Origin: an uncultured Fidelibacterota bacterium
GTDB taxonomy: Bacteria > Fidelibacterota > Marinisomatia > Marinisomatales > UBA1611
Length of the DNA stretch: 50,036 nt
NCBI GenBank assembly: GCA_937893835.1
Contig: CALCSS010000042.1
Span: forward strand, 1 to 50,036
Reading direction: 5' to 3'
Shown here: piece by piece, positions 25,087 through 35,041 of the stretch
Layout: every line of letters starts with the position of its first letter
How positions within the stretch are numbered: the first letter of the stretch is position 1
Notes under the pieces: generated by a model
What the model saw: only the letters and a program-made list of their open reading frames with translations
Database searches by the model: none
What the model was told of the DNA's origin: nothing
Translations under genes and position numbers: made by a program

Positions 25087-26883
25087 CTAGAAAGAGACAT
25101 CAAGGGTCATTTCTTCCCCGTCTCTTTCTATGGAGACAGATACGGTCATACCCCTTTTTAGGTCACCTAGCCTATCCATGTATTCATAGATGTCCTTTAT
25201 TGGTTTTCCATCAATCGATTTGATAATATCGCCTTTTTTTATACCAGCTCTTGAAGCAGGGCCATCCATTTTTGAAATTGCATCAACCTCAACACCCACC
25301 TCAATGCTTCCGTAAGACGGCATAATACCGAAAGTGACCTTGAACCTTCTGCCTGTTGCGGTTCCTGCTTGTTTTGGTCCAGCCTCAGAAAAAACGGGCG
25401 CGCGCGTTACCCGCGTTAAATGATATGCCACATCATACACTAGATTGACAATGTCTGTTGTTCCTTGAAGGTTTATATGTTTCCAAGTGTCATCCGGGGT
25501 GTGATATTCATTGTGAAACCCTGAAAAGAAAAACAAAACAGGAACATCGTCAGAATAAAAAGCTGCATGATCACTAGGGCCAAGGCCTGGTTTTGACATT
25601 GAAAGGTTAAAACCGCGACCAGACCTTAAACTATCTAGAAGTGGCTCAAAAACAGAAGAGGTTCCAACACCACCCACAGTTACGGTTGAATCCTTCATTC
25701 TTCCGATCATGTCCATATTGATCATTGTAATGATCTTATCGATTTCCACCGTCGGGTTTTTGACAAAGTTCTTTGCGCCAAGGAGCCCCTTTTCTTCAGC
25801 GTCAAAACCAATCAATAACACACTGCGTTTTAATTTACTCTTCTGGGTTGCTAGTTTTTGTGCGATCTCCAAAAGACCCGCGGTGCCAGATGCGTTATCA
25901 TCTGCACCCGGATGAATGGCATCCTGGTCTGGTTTTCTAGAGCCCGATCCCGGACCCCCCTTTCCAACGTGGTCGAAGTGTGCCCCAACAACAACATATT
26001 CGTCTCTATATTCCCTGTTTCCACTTCTAATTTCACCGATTACATTTGCTGCACGTGTTTTTATATGTTTTAGCCCGATGTTTGTTTTTAGTGTTTTACC
26101 CCTAATATCAAAATTTATTGATTCAAGAGACCTGTTCATTGTTTCTTGTAGGCTTTGTCGTGACCATCCAAAACCACCAAGTAGCTTGTCGGCAACCTTA
26201 TTAGATAGGTGTATTGCCGGTATTCCAACGTTATTATATCCCGCCACATAGTTTAGTGGATAAAGACTCGAGTCCTCTATTTGTGATATGAAGACTATTC
26301 CTATTGCGCCCTTGTCCCTTGCCACTAGCATTTTTTTATGTAGAGGGGAGTACGATGAGTACGGTGAGTGATTGTTTCCCCTTTCGGGACTGTGTCGCAT
26401 CACCACAGCCCATTTTCCATTAACATCCAACCCATCATAGTCATTCCACCTAAGGCTCTCTTCATCAATATTAAATCCATAACCAGCAAAGACAAGACCC
26501 CCCACTGTTTCTCCGTTTGATGAAAAAGAAAGGGGAATATATTCTTGCTCTATTTCAAGAGAGTCTTCATCGATGAGTGCATAGTTATCACCACCCAACC
26601 CTATTCCAGTGGTTATGTCAAATGGTTGTATGAAAGAGTTGTTTGCTCCAGGGCGCACTCCATAGGATTTCAACTGCTTGATTAGGTACGCAATGACGTC
26701 CCTCGACCCCCTTGTTCCAGGGTGTCTACCGGACCTGTTCTCATGGGATAAATATCGAATATGACCCATGATCTCATTGTTGGTTATTTCTGAAGAAGGG
26801 CCCGTCTTTTTGGTTTGAACAAGCAATCCGCCAAGCGCGATAATAAATGCAAAAAGGTATAACGCTCGATTGTTGTCATTCAT
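25087..26883 (-). CDS. M28-family aminopeptidase with PDZ domain
   Basis: A 598-residue secreted or membrane-anchored zinc peptidase; residues 8-23 form a hydrophobic N-terminal segment. Two-zinc ligands are visible in VGAHFDHVG, HPGADDNASG, GFDAEEKGLLGA (Glu pair), INMDMIGRM and NEYHTPDDTW. A protease-associated insert lies in the first half (residues about 100-260). A C-terminal PDZ domain near 515-595 (GPASRAGIKKGDIIKSIDGKPI) may bind substrate tails. The architecture is common in FCB bacteria. It is convergent with the transglycosylase gene and divergent from apaG. Confidence 0.9.
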   Translation of the reverse strand: MNDNNRALYLFAFIIALGGLLVQTKKTGPSSEITNNEIMGHIRYLSHENRSGRHPGTRGSRDVIAYLIKQLKSYGVRPGANNSFIQPFDITTGIGLGGDNYALIDEDSLEIEQEYIPLSFSSNGETVGGLVFAGYGFNIDEESLRWNDYDGLDVNGKWAVVMRHSPERGNNHSPYSSYSPLHKKMLVARDKGAIGIVFISQIEDSSLYPLNYVAGYNNVGIPAIHLSNKVADKLLGGFGWSRQSLQETMNRSLESINFDIRGKTLKTNIGLKHIKTRAANVIGEIRSGNREYRDEYVVVGAHFDHVGKGGPGSGSRKPDQDAIHPGADDNASGTAGLLEIAQKLATQKSKLKRSVLLIGFDAEEKGLLGAKNFVKNPTVEIDKIITMINMDMIGRMKDSTVTVGGVGTSSVFEPLLDSLRSGRGFNLSMSKPGLGPSDHAAFYSDDVPVLFFFSGFHNEYHTPDDTWKHINLQGTTDIVNLVYDVAYHLTRVTRAPVFSEAGPKQAGTATGRRFKVTFGIMPSYGSIEVGVEVDAISKMDGPASRAGIKKGDIIKSIDGKPIKDIYEYMDRLGDLKRGMTVSVSIERDGEEMTLDVSF

Positions 26884-26945
26884 ATTGAATGAAAATTTAT
26901 ATGGAATAAATCGTATGGCAAAGATAAAGGAATTAATATTATATC

Positions 26946-27317
26946 GTGCATAAGCAAATTCTTATTACCGTTGACTCGCACTATGTGCCCGATCGCTCCA
27001 GTCCGACCCAGTCTTATTTTCTTTTTTCATATTCTATTCGCATACACAATGATTCCAAGAGTCCGATAATATTAATAGGTCGGTATTGGCACATTACAGA
27101 TGGGTCTGGTATCAGTGAGGATGTATATGGCCCAGGCGTGGTCGGGAAAAAACCAACCATAGAACCAAACAGTTTTTTTGAATACACAAGCTTTTGTCCT
27201 CTTAGAACCCCCGTGGGCTTTATGGAGGGTTCTTACAGGGTTCTAAATAAAGAAGGCAAAGAGTTTAGTGTTAAAATAAAAAAATTTCGCCTACTGGCCA
27301 GTCAGGTTTTAAATTGA
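26946..27317 (+). CDS. apaG: ApaG-domain protein
   Basis: A 123-residue single-domain protein with the ApaG fold: FLFSYSIRIHNDSKSPIILI, the RYWHITDGSG motif, GPGVVGKKPTIEPNSFFEYTS and the GFMEGSYRV end. ApaG proteins are immunoglobulin-like; their function is still uncertain and in some bacteria they are linked to Ap4A or divalent-cation phenotypes. The start is GTG at 26946. pyk follows after 42 bases, so the two may be co-transcribed. Confidence 0.9.
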   Translation: MHKQILITVDSHYVPDRSSPTQSYFLFSYSIRIHNDSKSPIILIGRYWHITDGSGISEDVYGPGVVGKKPTIEPNSFFEYTSFCPLRTPVGFMEGSYRVLNKEGKEFSVKIKKFRLLASQVLN

Positions 27318-27359
27318 ATTGATTCAGTGAATTGATTTTATATAGTCCTAATTTTTATT

Positions 27360-28766
27360 ATGAATAAAACCAAAATAATAGCCACCATTGGCCCAGGATG
27401 CGATGATGAATCCACACTACAAGAACTCGTTGATCTAGGTGTGTGTTGTTTTCGTATCAATCTTTCACATGGGTCAAAAGATCAAAAAAACAGGTATTTT
27501 GACCTCATAAGGTCGTTAAGGACCCCGCTTGGTTTACGACCAACTATTCTAGCAGACTTAGCGGGTCCAAAAATTAGAGTAAGAAACCTGGAAAAACCCC
27601 TACGCATAAAACAAGGTGACTCTATTGTCATTAGCAATGATCAAGTAGGCCCAGGAAAGATCTCAGTGACCAGTGGCGTCAGGTTTGAAAAGATCAACCC
27701 CGGGGCTCAAATTCTTATTGATGATGGTAGGGTTTCCCTAGAGGTCAAAGACCTTTTATCAGACCAGGCCCTTGAGTGCGTCGCTCTGGAAGATGGAGTC
27801 ATTGAAAACAGAAAAGGGGTTAACTTTCCAGGAATAGCACTAAATGTTCCAGTTTTAACAGAACAGGATGAGGTAGACCTTCAAACCTCCCTGTCTAAAG
27901 AAGCGGATTGGATAGCGTTGTCTTTTGTTCGGTCCCCATCCGACTATGACCTGGTCAGGGCCAAGGTCAGAGATGCGGGATACACAACTCCAATAATGGG
28001 AAAGATAGAGAAGTGGGAGGCTGTCCAAAATCTTGATGGTATCATTGATTCATTTGATGCGGTTATGGTTGCTAGGGGAGACCTTGGTGTAGAAACACCC
28101 ATAGAAAAAGTTCCCCTAGTTCAAAAAGAGGTTATAGAAAAGGCAAACCAAGCAGGTAAACCCGTTGTCATAGCCACTCAGATCCTTGATTCAATGGTTG
28201 ACAGGCCGGTACCGACCAGGGCCGAAGTAAGCGACATTGCAAATGCCATACTAGACGGAGCAGATTCTTTAATGGTAACAGGTGAGACAGCAATTGGGAA
28301 ACATCCAAAAAAGGTCATAGGGGTATTGTCACGAGTTATTGAAGAAACCGAATCGTCAATTGACTATGAAAAGTATTCAAACGAGCCTATGGATAAAAAA
28401 ATCAACACAGCAAACGCCATCAGTCATGCAGCGTGTTCTGTTTCTGGAGACCAGGGGATTGATATATTGGTTACAATGACGCACAGTGGAAGCACTGCTC
28501 GTATGGCTGCCAGATATAGACCAGCTGCGAAAATAATTGCAATGACCCCCTTTAAAGAAACATGTAGAAGGCTGGCCATCGTGTGGGGCGTAAACCCATT
28601 TTTGGTTGATAGTTACAAATCTGCCGATGAGATTCCGGAGATTGCAAATAAGGTTCTTGGCAAGATGGGGTTAATTGAGGAGGGTGAAAGATTTGTTGTT
28701 ACGGGAGGAGTACCCGTTGGGGTTCCTGGAACAACAAACTACCTATCTGTATTAAAGGGAAACTAG
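27360..28766 (+). CDS. pyk: Pyruvate kinase
   Basis: A 468-residue glycolytic enzyme that makes pyruvate and ATP from phosphoenolpyruvate and ADP. Visible are FRINLSHG, the substrate-site ADLAGPKIRVR, the B-domain DDGRVSLE, catalytic Lys in MGKIEKWEAVQNLD, MVARGDLGVETPIEKVP, and GADSLMVTGETAIGKHP. The common ATQML block is ATQILDSM here. The C-domain is complete at this length. Start is ATG at 27360 without a clear ribosome binding site. It overlaps the convergent lipoprotein gene by four bases. Confidence 0.96.
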   Translation: MNKTKIIATIGPGCDDESTLQELVDLGVCCFRINLSHGSKDQKNRYFDLIRSLRTPLGLRPTILADLAGPKIRVRNLEKPLRIKQGDSIVISNDQVGPGKISVTSGVRFEKINPGAQILIDDGRVSLEVKDLLSDQALECVALEDGVIENRKGVNFPGIALNVPVLTEQDEVDLQTSLSKEADWIALSFVRSPSDYDLVRAKVRDAGYTTPIMGKIEKWEAVQNLDGIIDSFDAVMVARGDLGVETPIEKVPLVQKEVIEKANQAGKPVVIATQILDSMVDRPVPTRAEVSDIANAILDGADSLMVTGETAIGKHPKKVIGVLSRVIEETESSIDYEKYSNEPMDKKINTANAISHAACSVSGDQGIDILVTMTHSGSTARMAARYRPAAKIIAMTPFKETCRRLAIVWGVNPFLVDSYKSADEIPEIANKVLGKMGLIEEGERFVVTGGVPVGVPGTTNYLSVLKGN

Positions 28767-29302
28767 GAGCTTTTTGATTCTTTGAGTCGTCCTAGTTTTT
28801 CACAGACATAAGGGACGCCCCTGCGGTCAGGGGGGTGGGCATCCTTACACTCGTCATTACAGACATAATATGTTTCTTCTAGGTTCTTTTTACCATTTAT
28901 ATCATAATAGTTCCAATTGCCACTCTGGAAACCCAGCTCATAGCTTCCTTCATATTTCTTTTTCCCATTTATATGAAAACCTGTCCATTTTCCATGGGCC
29001 TTTCCCTTTTTATATTCTCCAACGAATTTTTTATTTCCTTCTTTGTCCCAACCCGTCCAGGCCCCAGACCTGAATCCATTTTTTAGGTTGCCCTGTTCTC
29101 TTTTTTCACCGCTTCTAAAACGAATGAACCCTGGTCCGTTGTATACCTTTTGATTATAGAAAAAACCAATAAAAGAGGTGTTGTAATTGTCTCCTGTGAT
29201 ATATTGTCCAGATCGGTCATAAAGAACCCCTTTCATATCTACAGGTTCTTTAGATGAACACGCCATTACAGCCAATAAAAGGATAAGTGATAATTTTTTC
29301 AT
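28763..29302 (-). CDS. MORN/YwqK-type repeat lipoprotein
   Basis: A 179-residue lipoprotein (KKLSLILLLAVMACSS, lipobox VMAC). It carries about four short repeats of the form G-x-[WK]-x-x-x-x-x-x-G-[KN]-K, such as SGAWTGWDKEGNKKFVGEY, HGKWTGFHINGKKKYEGSY and SGNWNYYDINGKKNLEETY. These MORN-like hairpins are frequent in FCB lipoproteins and are related to the YwqK family; no enzymatic function is implied. The C-terminus has three Cys residues, perhaps disulfide-linked. It stands alone, convergent with pyk. Confidence 0.8.
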   Translation of the reverse strand: MKKLSLILLLAVMACSSKEPVDMKGVLYDRSGQYITGDNYNTSFIGFFYNQKVYNGPGFIRFRSGEKREQGNLKNGFRSGAWTGWDKEGNKKFVGEYKKGKAHGKWTGFHINGKKKYEGSYELGFQSGNWNYYDINGKKNLEETYYVCNDECKDAHPPDRRGVPYVCEKLGRLKESKSS

Positions 29303-29394
29303 TAAAGTCTCAATATCTTTGTTAAAATCTAATAATCACCAAGGAGATTAACAAAAATCACCTTTTTAGCATTAGAAGGTTTTTGCAACCGTGG

Positions 29395-31722
29395 TCACTC
29401 TATTACAATCTCATCTGAGAATATCCACGTCTTTCCACCAGCGCCGGGATGCCAATCTGGACAAACACCTCGATTCACGGCCTCTACTCTTATAAATCTA
29501 GCAGAAAGGTTTAGGTCCTGACTTTCCAGTTCAATTCTGTTTGCCGAACCGCTCCGTATACCATCGTCAATTTTTATTTCTACTTTTTGGTTGAACGACT
29601 CACCGTCATTTGAGAAAGAAACAATGGCAAGCGTTGGTAGGAAGATCCAGGACCCATGCGATTCAAGAAATCCAATGGATACCTTTGATATTTTTTCGAT
29701 ATTTAACAGGTCAATGGTGACATCCATGTTCTCTTTTTGCCACCCTTGCCAGTAATTATCGTTGTGTGCTATTGAACCGGTAAGCCCATCGACCAAGGTT
29801 AGAGGACCAGAGCCAGAATACCTCGCCTTGTAGATGGTGTTATATTTTACCCTCTTTCCGATTGCCTTGCTAAAGTGAACGATTTTCTCAGATGTTTTCC
29901 CTTTTTGCTCATTGTTGATGAAAAGAGCTGCCTTGATCATCGTTCTACCATTAATGACTATAGGGGAACCATAAAGTTTAGACTCATTGGTTGGCTCAGA
30001 CCCATCCAGGGTAAACCTTATGGTTTCGCCGGGTTTTTCAGATGACAGGGTTATTCTGTGTTCTTGATTGTTGCTGCTGGGATCAACATTTATTGATACA
30101 ATGTATGAGCCGGGTGCGTAGTTCCAACCTAGAACATCGAACCTATCTTCAAGACTGTTCAACCTATGATAAAAATCATCATATGTGTTACTTCCTGGCC
30201 CAGACCACAAGACCTCCGATAGAGCAGACATTCTAGGTAAGACCCTATATTGTGCTCGTTTTGGAGTTTGGACATATTCTGTCCAGAGATTACCTTGTCC
30301 ACCCAGTATGTGTTTTTTCTCTGGGTCTGAAAGTTCATTTGGGATAGGGTTGAACGAGTAGACCTTTTTTAGCGTGGTGTATCCCCCAAACGCCGCCGGT
30401 GACGTTTCGGGATTTGCCTGGTAGTAGTCAAAATAACAGTGCGATGTTGGACACATTATAACGTCGTGCCCTGCCTTTGCAGATTCGATTCCTCCCTTCA
30501 TTCCTCTCCAGCTCATTACGGTCGCGGTTTTTGCGAGACCCCCCTCAAGTATCTCATCCCACCCCAAGAGTTTTTTGTCATTTGAAATAATGAATTTCTC
30601 AATTCTTTTTATAAACCAACTTTGTAATTCGTGTTCATCTGCTAGCCCCTCATTCTGTATTCTTTTTTGGCACTTTTGGCAAGTCCTCCAATGTAGCTTG
30701 TCAGCCTCATCTCCACCGATGTGAATGTAGGGCCCAGGGAACAATTCCATGACCTCATCAAGAACGTTCTCGAGAAACTCAAAGACCTCATCCTTACCAG
30801 CACAAAAAATATCAACATTGGGCCAATAAGAACCTGGGTTTACAGGTATGAGACTCCCTTTGCACGAGAGCTCTGGATAGGCTGCAAAAACCTCTGATGT
30901 GTGACCAGGCATCTCGATTTCAGGTATAACCACAATATTTTTACTGGCGGCATATTCCACCACCTCTCGTATTTCCTCTTTGGTATAGTAACCACCATAT
31001 GTGGCCTTTTCCTTGCCATTGACCGGTGATTGTTCTTTCCATGGTTCATTGGTTCGGTCAACTCGCCACGCGGATCTTTCAGCAAGTAAGGGGTATCTGT
31101 CTATTTCTATCCTCCATCCGTTGTCATCTGTCAGATGCCAATGGAAAACATTCATTTTGTGCAAAGCTATCATATCAATATATGTCTTTATAAAATCGAT
31201 ATCAAAAAAATGCCGGGACACGTCCAAATGCATTCCTCTATATCCAAATGTTGGTGCATCTAGGATGTCGACATTTGGTATAAAGGATGTTTTGGGGATG
31301 TTGCCAATCTCAAGTTCAGGCCCACACAATTGCCGTAGTGATTGATATCCATAAAAAAGGCCCGAATAAGATGAAGCCCTTAGCTCTATTGTGTTTCCAT
31401 CGCCAATGGCAAGAGAGTAGCCCTCATTTGTCAGGCCGCTTTCATCGTTGAGAACAACAAAGATAGAGTTGGGTGTCTTGGATTGTGACATTTCAATGGA
31501 TAGATCTTTGACTGGAGACAATAATTTTTGGATCATCCTTGCTATTTTAATCTCAGATTCATCATTGGTTGACACTAAGATCTTTTCAATTAAAGCCACA
31601 TCGGTATTACCGATTCCGGGCACCATTTTTGTAGGTTTTGGAACTATGCTTGTATTGTTCATGTTCATATTTGAGCTATTGTTGTTAATGGTACAGTTTA
31701 AAGATAGGCAAAAAACCAACAC
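29395..31722 (-). CDS. GH20 beta-N-acetylhexosaminidase, secreted
   Basis: A 775-residue enzyme that removes terminal N-acetylhexosamine from chitin oligomers or glycans. An N-terminal GH20b domain (IFVVLNDESGLTNEGYSLAI) precedes the GH20 barrel. Barrel motifs are YRGMHLDVSRHFF, FHWHLTDDNGWRIEI, the catalytic Asp-Glu pair in HIGGDEADKLHW near residue 338, and GGQGNLWTEYV. A chitobiase-type C-terminal fold follows (IRFTLDGSEPTNESKLYGSP), then an F5/8-type sugar-binding region to the end. The GTG start at 31722 gives a short, uncharged leader with a Cys (VFCLSLNC), perhaps part of a lipoprotein signal. The frame is open further upstream, but without a normal start codon, so the start is uncertain. 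Confidence 0.9.
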   Translation of the reverse strand: MLVFCLSLNCTINNNSSNMNMNNTSIVPKPTKMVPGIGNTDVALIEKILVSTNDESEIKIARMIQKLLSPVKDLSIEMSQSKTPNSIFVVLNDESGLTNEGYSLAIGDGNTIELRASSYSGLFYGYQSLRQLCGPELEIGNIPKTSFIPNVDILDAPTFGYRGMHLDVSRHFFDIDFIKTYIDMIALHKMNVFHWHLTDDNGWRIEIDRYPLLAERSAWRVDRTNEPWKEQSPVNGKEKATYGGYYTKEEIREVVEYAASKNIVVIPEIEMPGHTSEVFAAYPELSCKGSLIPVNPGSYWPNVDIFCAGKDEVFEFLENVLDEVMELFPGPYIHIGGDEADKLHWRTCQKCQKRIQNEGLADEHELQSWFIKRIEKFIISNDKKLLGWDEILEGGLAKTATVMSWRGMKGGIESAKAGHDVIMCPTSHCYFDYYQANPETSPAAFGGYTTLKKVYSFNPIPNELSDPEKKHILGGQGNLWTEYVQTPKRAQYRVLPRMSALSEVLWSGPGSNTYDDFYHRLNSLEDRFDVLGWNYAPGSYIVSINVDPSSNNQEHRITLSSEKPGETIRFTLDGSEPTNESKLYGSPIVINGRTMIKAALFINNEQKGKTSEKIVHFSKAIGKRVKYNTIYKARYSGSGPLTLVDGLTGSIAHNDNYWQGWQKENMDVTIDLLNIEKISKVSIGFLESHGSWIFLPTLAIVSFSNDGESFNQKVEIKIDDGIRSGSANRIELESQDLNLSARFIRVEAVNRGVCPDWHPGAGGKTWIFSDEIVIE

Positions 31723-31778
31723 CCAATAAAAAGAAGAAAAATAAAGTGAATTATTTAAATTGATTGTTCCAGCCTCTT

Positions 31779-33215
31779 TTATTTGAGAAAGACAGTTTTT
31801 TTGGATTTAGATATGCCACCAGACGATATGGAGAAGAGGTAAACACCCGATGGACATGTTTCACCAAGATCATTTTTCCCATCCCAGGAGAAATAATGCG
31901 TACCGGCGGCTTTTCTCACTGTGTTGTTTTTTATGATCTTTCTTCCAAAAAGGTCTACCAATTCAAGTTCGACAGTAGCATCGTTTTTTAATTCATACCC
32001 TATAACAACAGTAGAGTTAAAGGGGTTTGGGAATGCGCTGCTCAAACTTACAACTTCAGGGATTTGAAAATTTGTACTCTCTGTATGAATTTCGGATGTG
32101 AGGTTTGGATCAACCTTGATAGCATCAAAAATCACGTTCGAGCCACTTGCATCATTGGTAACAAGGTCTCTCAATATGATCCCAAGGCTCTCTCCCTCAT
32201 TCAGTGTAATTGTTTCTATGAACTTGAAGTCCCCTCGTACCGCGCTCTGGTCTACGATCACATCTGACCTCGTACTTACGCCGTCCTCGTTTTTTACATA
32301 TAGTTCATATATGGCCCCGGTCGTACCAGATACTCCATCAGGAATAAAAGCCTCGACGTTGTATTCACCCACACCCTCAATACTTGGAACCCAAATAGCG
32401 TAGTGTCGACTTTCCTCGGGGTCTGTTGTTGTCGGTGAGATCCAACAATCGTTGTTATATCCCTGGTCAAGGTAGACCCAGTCGGGACCATGGAATCTTT
32501 GAAAACCGTTGTCTCCATCATCAACCAAGCTGTCTGATATCCAAAGCCAATCACTTCGATTACCACGCAATTCTTCAACCGGGTCAAGAAAGCCACCCCA
32601 CCAACCAAAGGGATTCACTGCATACGGTTCAACAGAGTCAAAGAACCAGTTTCCTCTACGAACCTCAAAGTGCAGATGGGTATTTGTTGTGCATCCGGTA
32701 TTACCCGCAAAGCCCAAAGTGTCTCCTGTTTCAACATTGTCTCCCACGGTAACATTGAGTGGCGGTGTCATGTGGAGGTATACGGTGAAATACTCATTTC
32801 CATGTGCAACTATGATGGTTCCCTGGTCTCCGTTGGGTTCTATTCCTCCGGGACAAGGGTCTGCTGGTGGCGAGAAAGAGGCCCAAAGAACATAGCCACC
32901 TGCAGGCGCAAGGATTGGGGTGTTGAAGGGCATATTGTAGTCAACACCGGCATGCCCATCGTAACAAGAATGACCAGACCTACAGTCTGGATAGACAACC
33001 TCATCAACCAATTCAATACCATCAAATCTTAATAAAAGAGAATCAATGACATTGGAACAGGGGCACTGGTGGTCTACGTGTGCCGATACAGGATACTGTT
33101 CAAATCCAGGTGGCTCAAAGGGTCTTAATTCTAAAAATGGTTCTTGACCCACTAACGCCACAGAACTAAAAACAATAAACATATTTATAAACGACATGAT
33201 GGATAATTTTTTCAT
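31779..33215 (-). CDS. M23 (LytM-type) metallopeptidase with type IX sorting domain
   Basis: I start at ATG 33215, giving the signal KKLSIMSFINMFIVFSSVALVGQ; the open frame runs on to 33461 but that part overlaps the divergent gene. The 478-residue protein has an M23 domain with HAGVDYNMPFNTPILAPAGG (His and Asp ligands) and NTHLHFEV (HxH). A large beta domain follows. The C-terminal 85 residues are a type IX secretion sorting domain (FPNPFNSTVVIGYEL, then WDGKNDLGETCPSGVYLF, Lys-rich end). M23 enzymes cut peptidoglycan cross-bridges or other Gly-rich peptides; surface export suggests an external target. Divergent from the FG-GAP gene. Confidence 0.9.
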   Translation of the reverse strand: MKKLSIMSFINMFIVFSSVALVGQEPFLELRPFEPPGFEQYPVSAHVDHQCPCSNVIDSLLLRFDGIELVDEVVYPDCRSGHSCYDGHAGVDYNMPFNTPILAPAGGYVLWASFSPPADPCPGGIEPNGDQGTIIVAHGNEYFTVYLHMTPPLNVTVGDNVETGDTLGFAGNTGCTTNTHLHFEVRRGNWFFDSVEPYAVNPFGWWGGFLDPVEELRGNRSDWLWISDSLVDDGDNGFQRFHGPDWVYLDQGYNNDCWISPTTTDPEESRHYAIWVPSIEGVGEYNVEAFIPDGVSGTTGAIYELYVKNEDGVSTRSDVIVDQSAVRGDFKFIETITLNEGESLGIILRDLVTNDASGSNVIFDAIKVDPNLTSEIHTESTNFQIPEVVSLSSAFPNPFNSTVVIGYELKNDATVELELVDLFGRKIIKNNTVRKAAGTHYFSWDGKNDLGETCPSGVYLFSISSGGISKSKKTVFLK

Positions 33216-33285
33216 AGGGGTATAACTTCCACACAAATATACAATCATCATCTTAATGAATCGAAGCCTAATAAAGGATACAACC

Positions 33286-34968
33286 ATGTTAAAGAAAGAA
33301 GGTTTATTCATATTCATTTTATTTATAATGTTTTCGGTTGTTTCAGCAACAGAGGTGGACACCGCCTTTTCTGTGAAGTGGCACAACGAACCCTGGGGTG
33401 CAGGGGGGCTCATACCCGCAGGTCCCCCGTGGAACATGGTTGGGCCATTTGACTTCGACAACGATGGTTTTGGAGATTTTGTTGTCTCCAGTGCCTATGC
33501 AGGTGAATTCTGCAATGGTGTATATCACTACGAAGCCGCGAGCAATGACTCCATAGCATTAAAGTGGGTCTATACATTTTATGATCTTAGTTGTTCGTAC
33601 GATGCCTATTCCAGCGTTGCCGTGGGCGACATTGATGGAGACAACAATCAAGAAATACTATCTTTAGTTGACACAAGCCCTGGCGCTTCGGGTCAAAGGG
33701 GGCTCCAGGTTTTTGAGTGGGACCCAGATTCGATGTCCTTTTTGTCTCAACCAACGTTCACCTGGGATATGGGCCTTGACAGTGTTTGGGAAGCCGGTCA
33801 GATACATGTCGAAGATCTGGATGGTGACTCACAACAAGAGATCATCGTATCTGTGATGGATGGACCCTGGTCTGAGCTAGGGACCGGAGGCACGAGCCGC
33901 CTTATGATATTTGAACTTGATACAGTAATAAATGACTCTGCCATCTTTAACATAGAGTATCAAGACGAGGTCTGGTCAAACTGGAGCGGCTACAACATTT
34001 CAGTGGGAGATTTGGACAACGATGGGGCAAAGGAAATATATACTGTGGGCTACGAATATTTTCACCTTATTGTCCATGAAAATACCGGCGAAGACCAGTA
34101 CGAATACCAAACAGATTTTTTTATTTCTTCAGAGCTTTATCAAAGAGCCAACCAAGGTATTCTAATTTCAGACATTGACAACAATGGGGCAAATGAGATG
34201 ATTTGTTTGACGTCTGGTGTCAATTCTTTATCTGGAGACCTTGTAACACCTGGAAGTTTTTTTGTGGTAGATGGCGTTGATGATGTTAGCAGCCTATCAT
34301 ACTCTAATTTCAATTTGTTTTCAACCTATGCTGGTGGTCTTAGACAGGTCAGCCTAGGCGACGCAGATGGTGATGGCAATCTCAATATTTATCTTGCAGG
34401 TCACTATGATGAGGCCGTTTATGATTGGGAGTATGGTGGAGGTGACCCGACAAGTCCCGGTAGCTACGTAGAAAGAGTTATTTTTATGGATGACACAACG
34501 GACAATTTCACACCTGGAAACGACCAAGGTAAGGTGAGAGTAGCAAAACTATTTTCAGGAGACATAGATAATGATGGCGATGGTGATATTGTTTTTTCAT
34601 CTGCTAGTTTTGCTTCTGACAAGCCACATCTATATATGATAGAGCACAATGGAACACTTGGAACTGGAAACGACCAAGACCTTAACCCACAAAGGATCTC
34701 CATTGGACAAAATTATCCCAACCCCTTCAATCCTGAAACAAGGTTTCAGTACACCACCCACCAACCTGAGCATGTTTCATTAAAAGTATATGATATTTTA
34801 GGTAAGGAGATACGAACCGTGTTTGATGGGCACCGGGCACCGGGCACACATATTGAAAAATGGAAAGGGGTAGACAAGAGAGGCCAGGTGGTTTCAAGTG
34901 GTGTTTATTTTTATCAGCTAAAAACTGGACAGGAACGAATCACCAAAAAAATGGTTTTTGGAAAATAA
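33286..34968 (+). CDS. FG-GAP repeat surface protein with type IX sorting domain
   Basis: The start at ATG 33286 follows AAGGA at a spacing of eight and gives a signal peptide (LKKEGLFIFILFIMFSVVSA); an upstream in-frame ATG at 33256 is less likely. The 560-residue protein has seven FG-GAP-like calcium-binding loops, such as DFDNDGFGDFVV, DIDGDNNQEILSL, DLDGDSQQEIIVS, DLDNDGAKEIYTV and DIDNDGDGDIVF. They suggest an integrin-type beta-propeller. The C-terminal domain (NYPNPFNPETRFQY, GVYFYQLKTG, KKMVFGK) is a canonical type IX sorting signal. Probable roles are adhesion or ligand binding; the ligand is unknown. The next gene begins 73 bases later. Confidence 0.88.
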   Translation: MLKKEGLFIFILFIMFSVVSATEVDTAFSVKWHNEPWGAGGLIPAGPPWNMVGPFDFDNDGFGDFVVSSAYAGEFCNGVYHYEAASNDSIALKWVYTFYDLSCSYDAYSSVAVGDIDGDNNQEILSLVDTSPGASGQRGLQVFEWDPDSMSFLSQPTFTWDMGLDSVWEAGQIHVEDLDGDSQQEIIVSVMDGPWSELGTGGTSRLMIFELDTVINDSAIFNIEYQDEVWSNWSGYNISVGDLDNDGAKEIYTVGYEYFHLIVHENTGEDQYEYQTDFFISSELYQRANQGILISDIDNNGANEMICLTSGVNSLSGDLVTPGSFFVVDGVDDVSSLSYSNFNLFSTYAGGLRQVSLGDADGDGNLNIYLAGHYDEAVYDWEYGGGDPTSPGSYVERVIFMDDTTDNFTPGNDQGKVRVAKLFSGDIDNDGDGDIVFSSASFASDKPHLYMIEHNGTLGTGNDQDLNPQRISIGQNYPNPFNPETRFQYTTHQPEHVSLKVYDILGKEIRTVFDGHRAPGTHIEKWKGVDKRGQVVSSGVYFYQLKTGQERITKKMVFGK

Positions 34969-35041
34969 ACGATCAAAGAATGTGTTTAGAGATCATTTTA
35001 TTTATGCTAGACACTTAATCTTGACTCAGATCAAAAAGGCA

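Noticed and set aside
33216-33461. N-terminal extension of the M23 peptidase
   Set aside because: It has no protein-like composition, overlaps the divergent gene's coding start, and would bury the signal peptide beginning at 33215.
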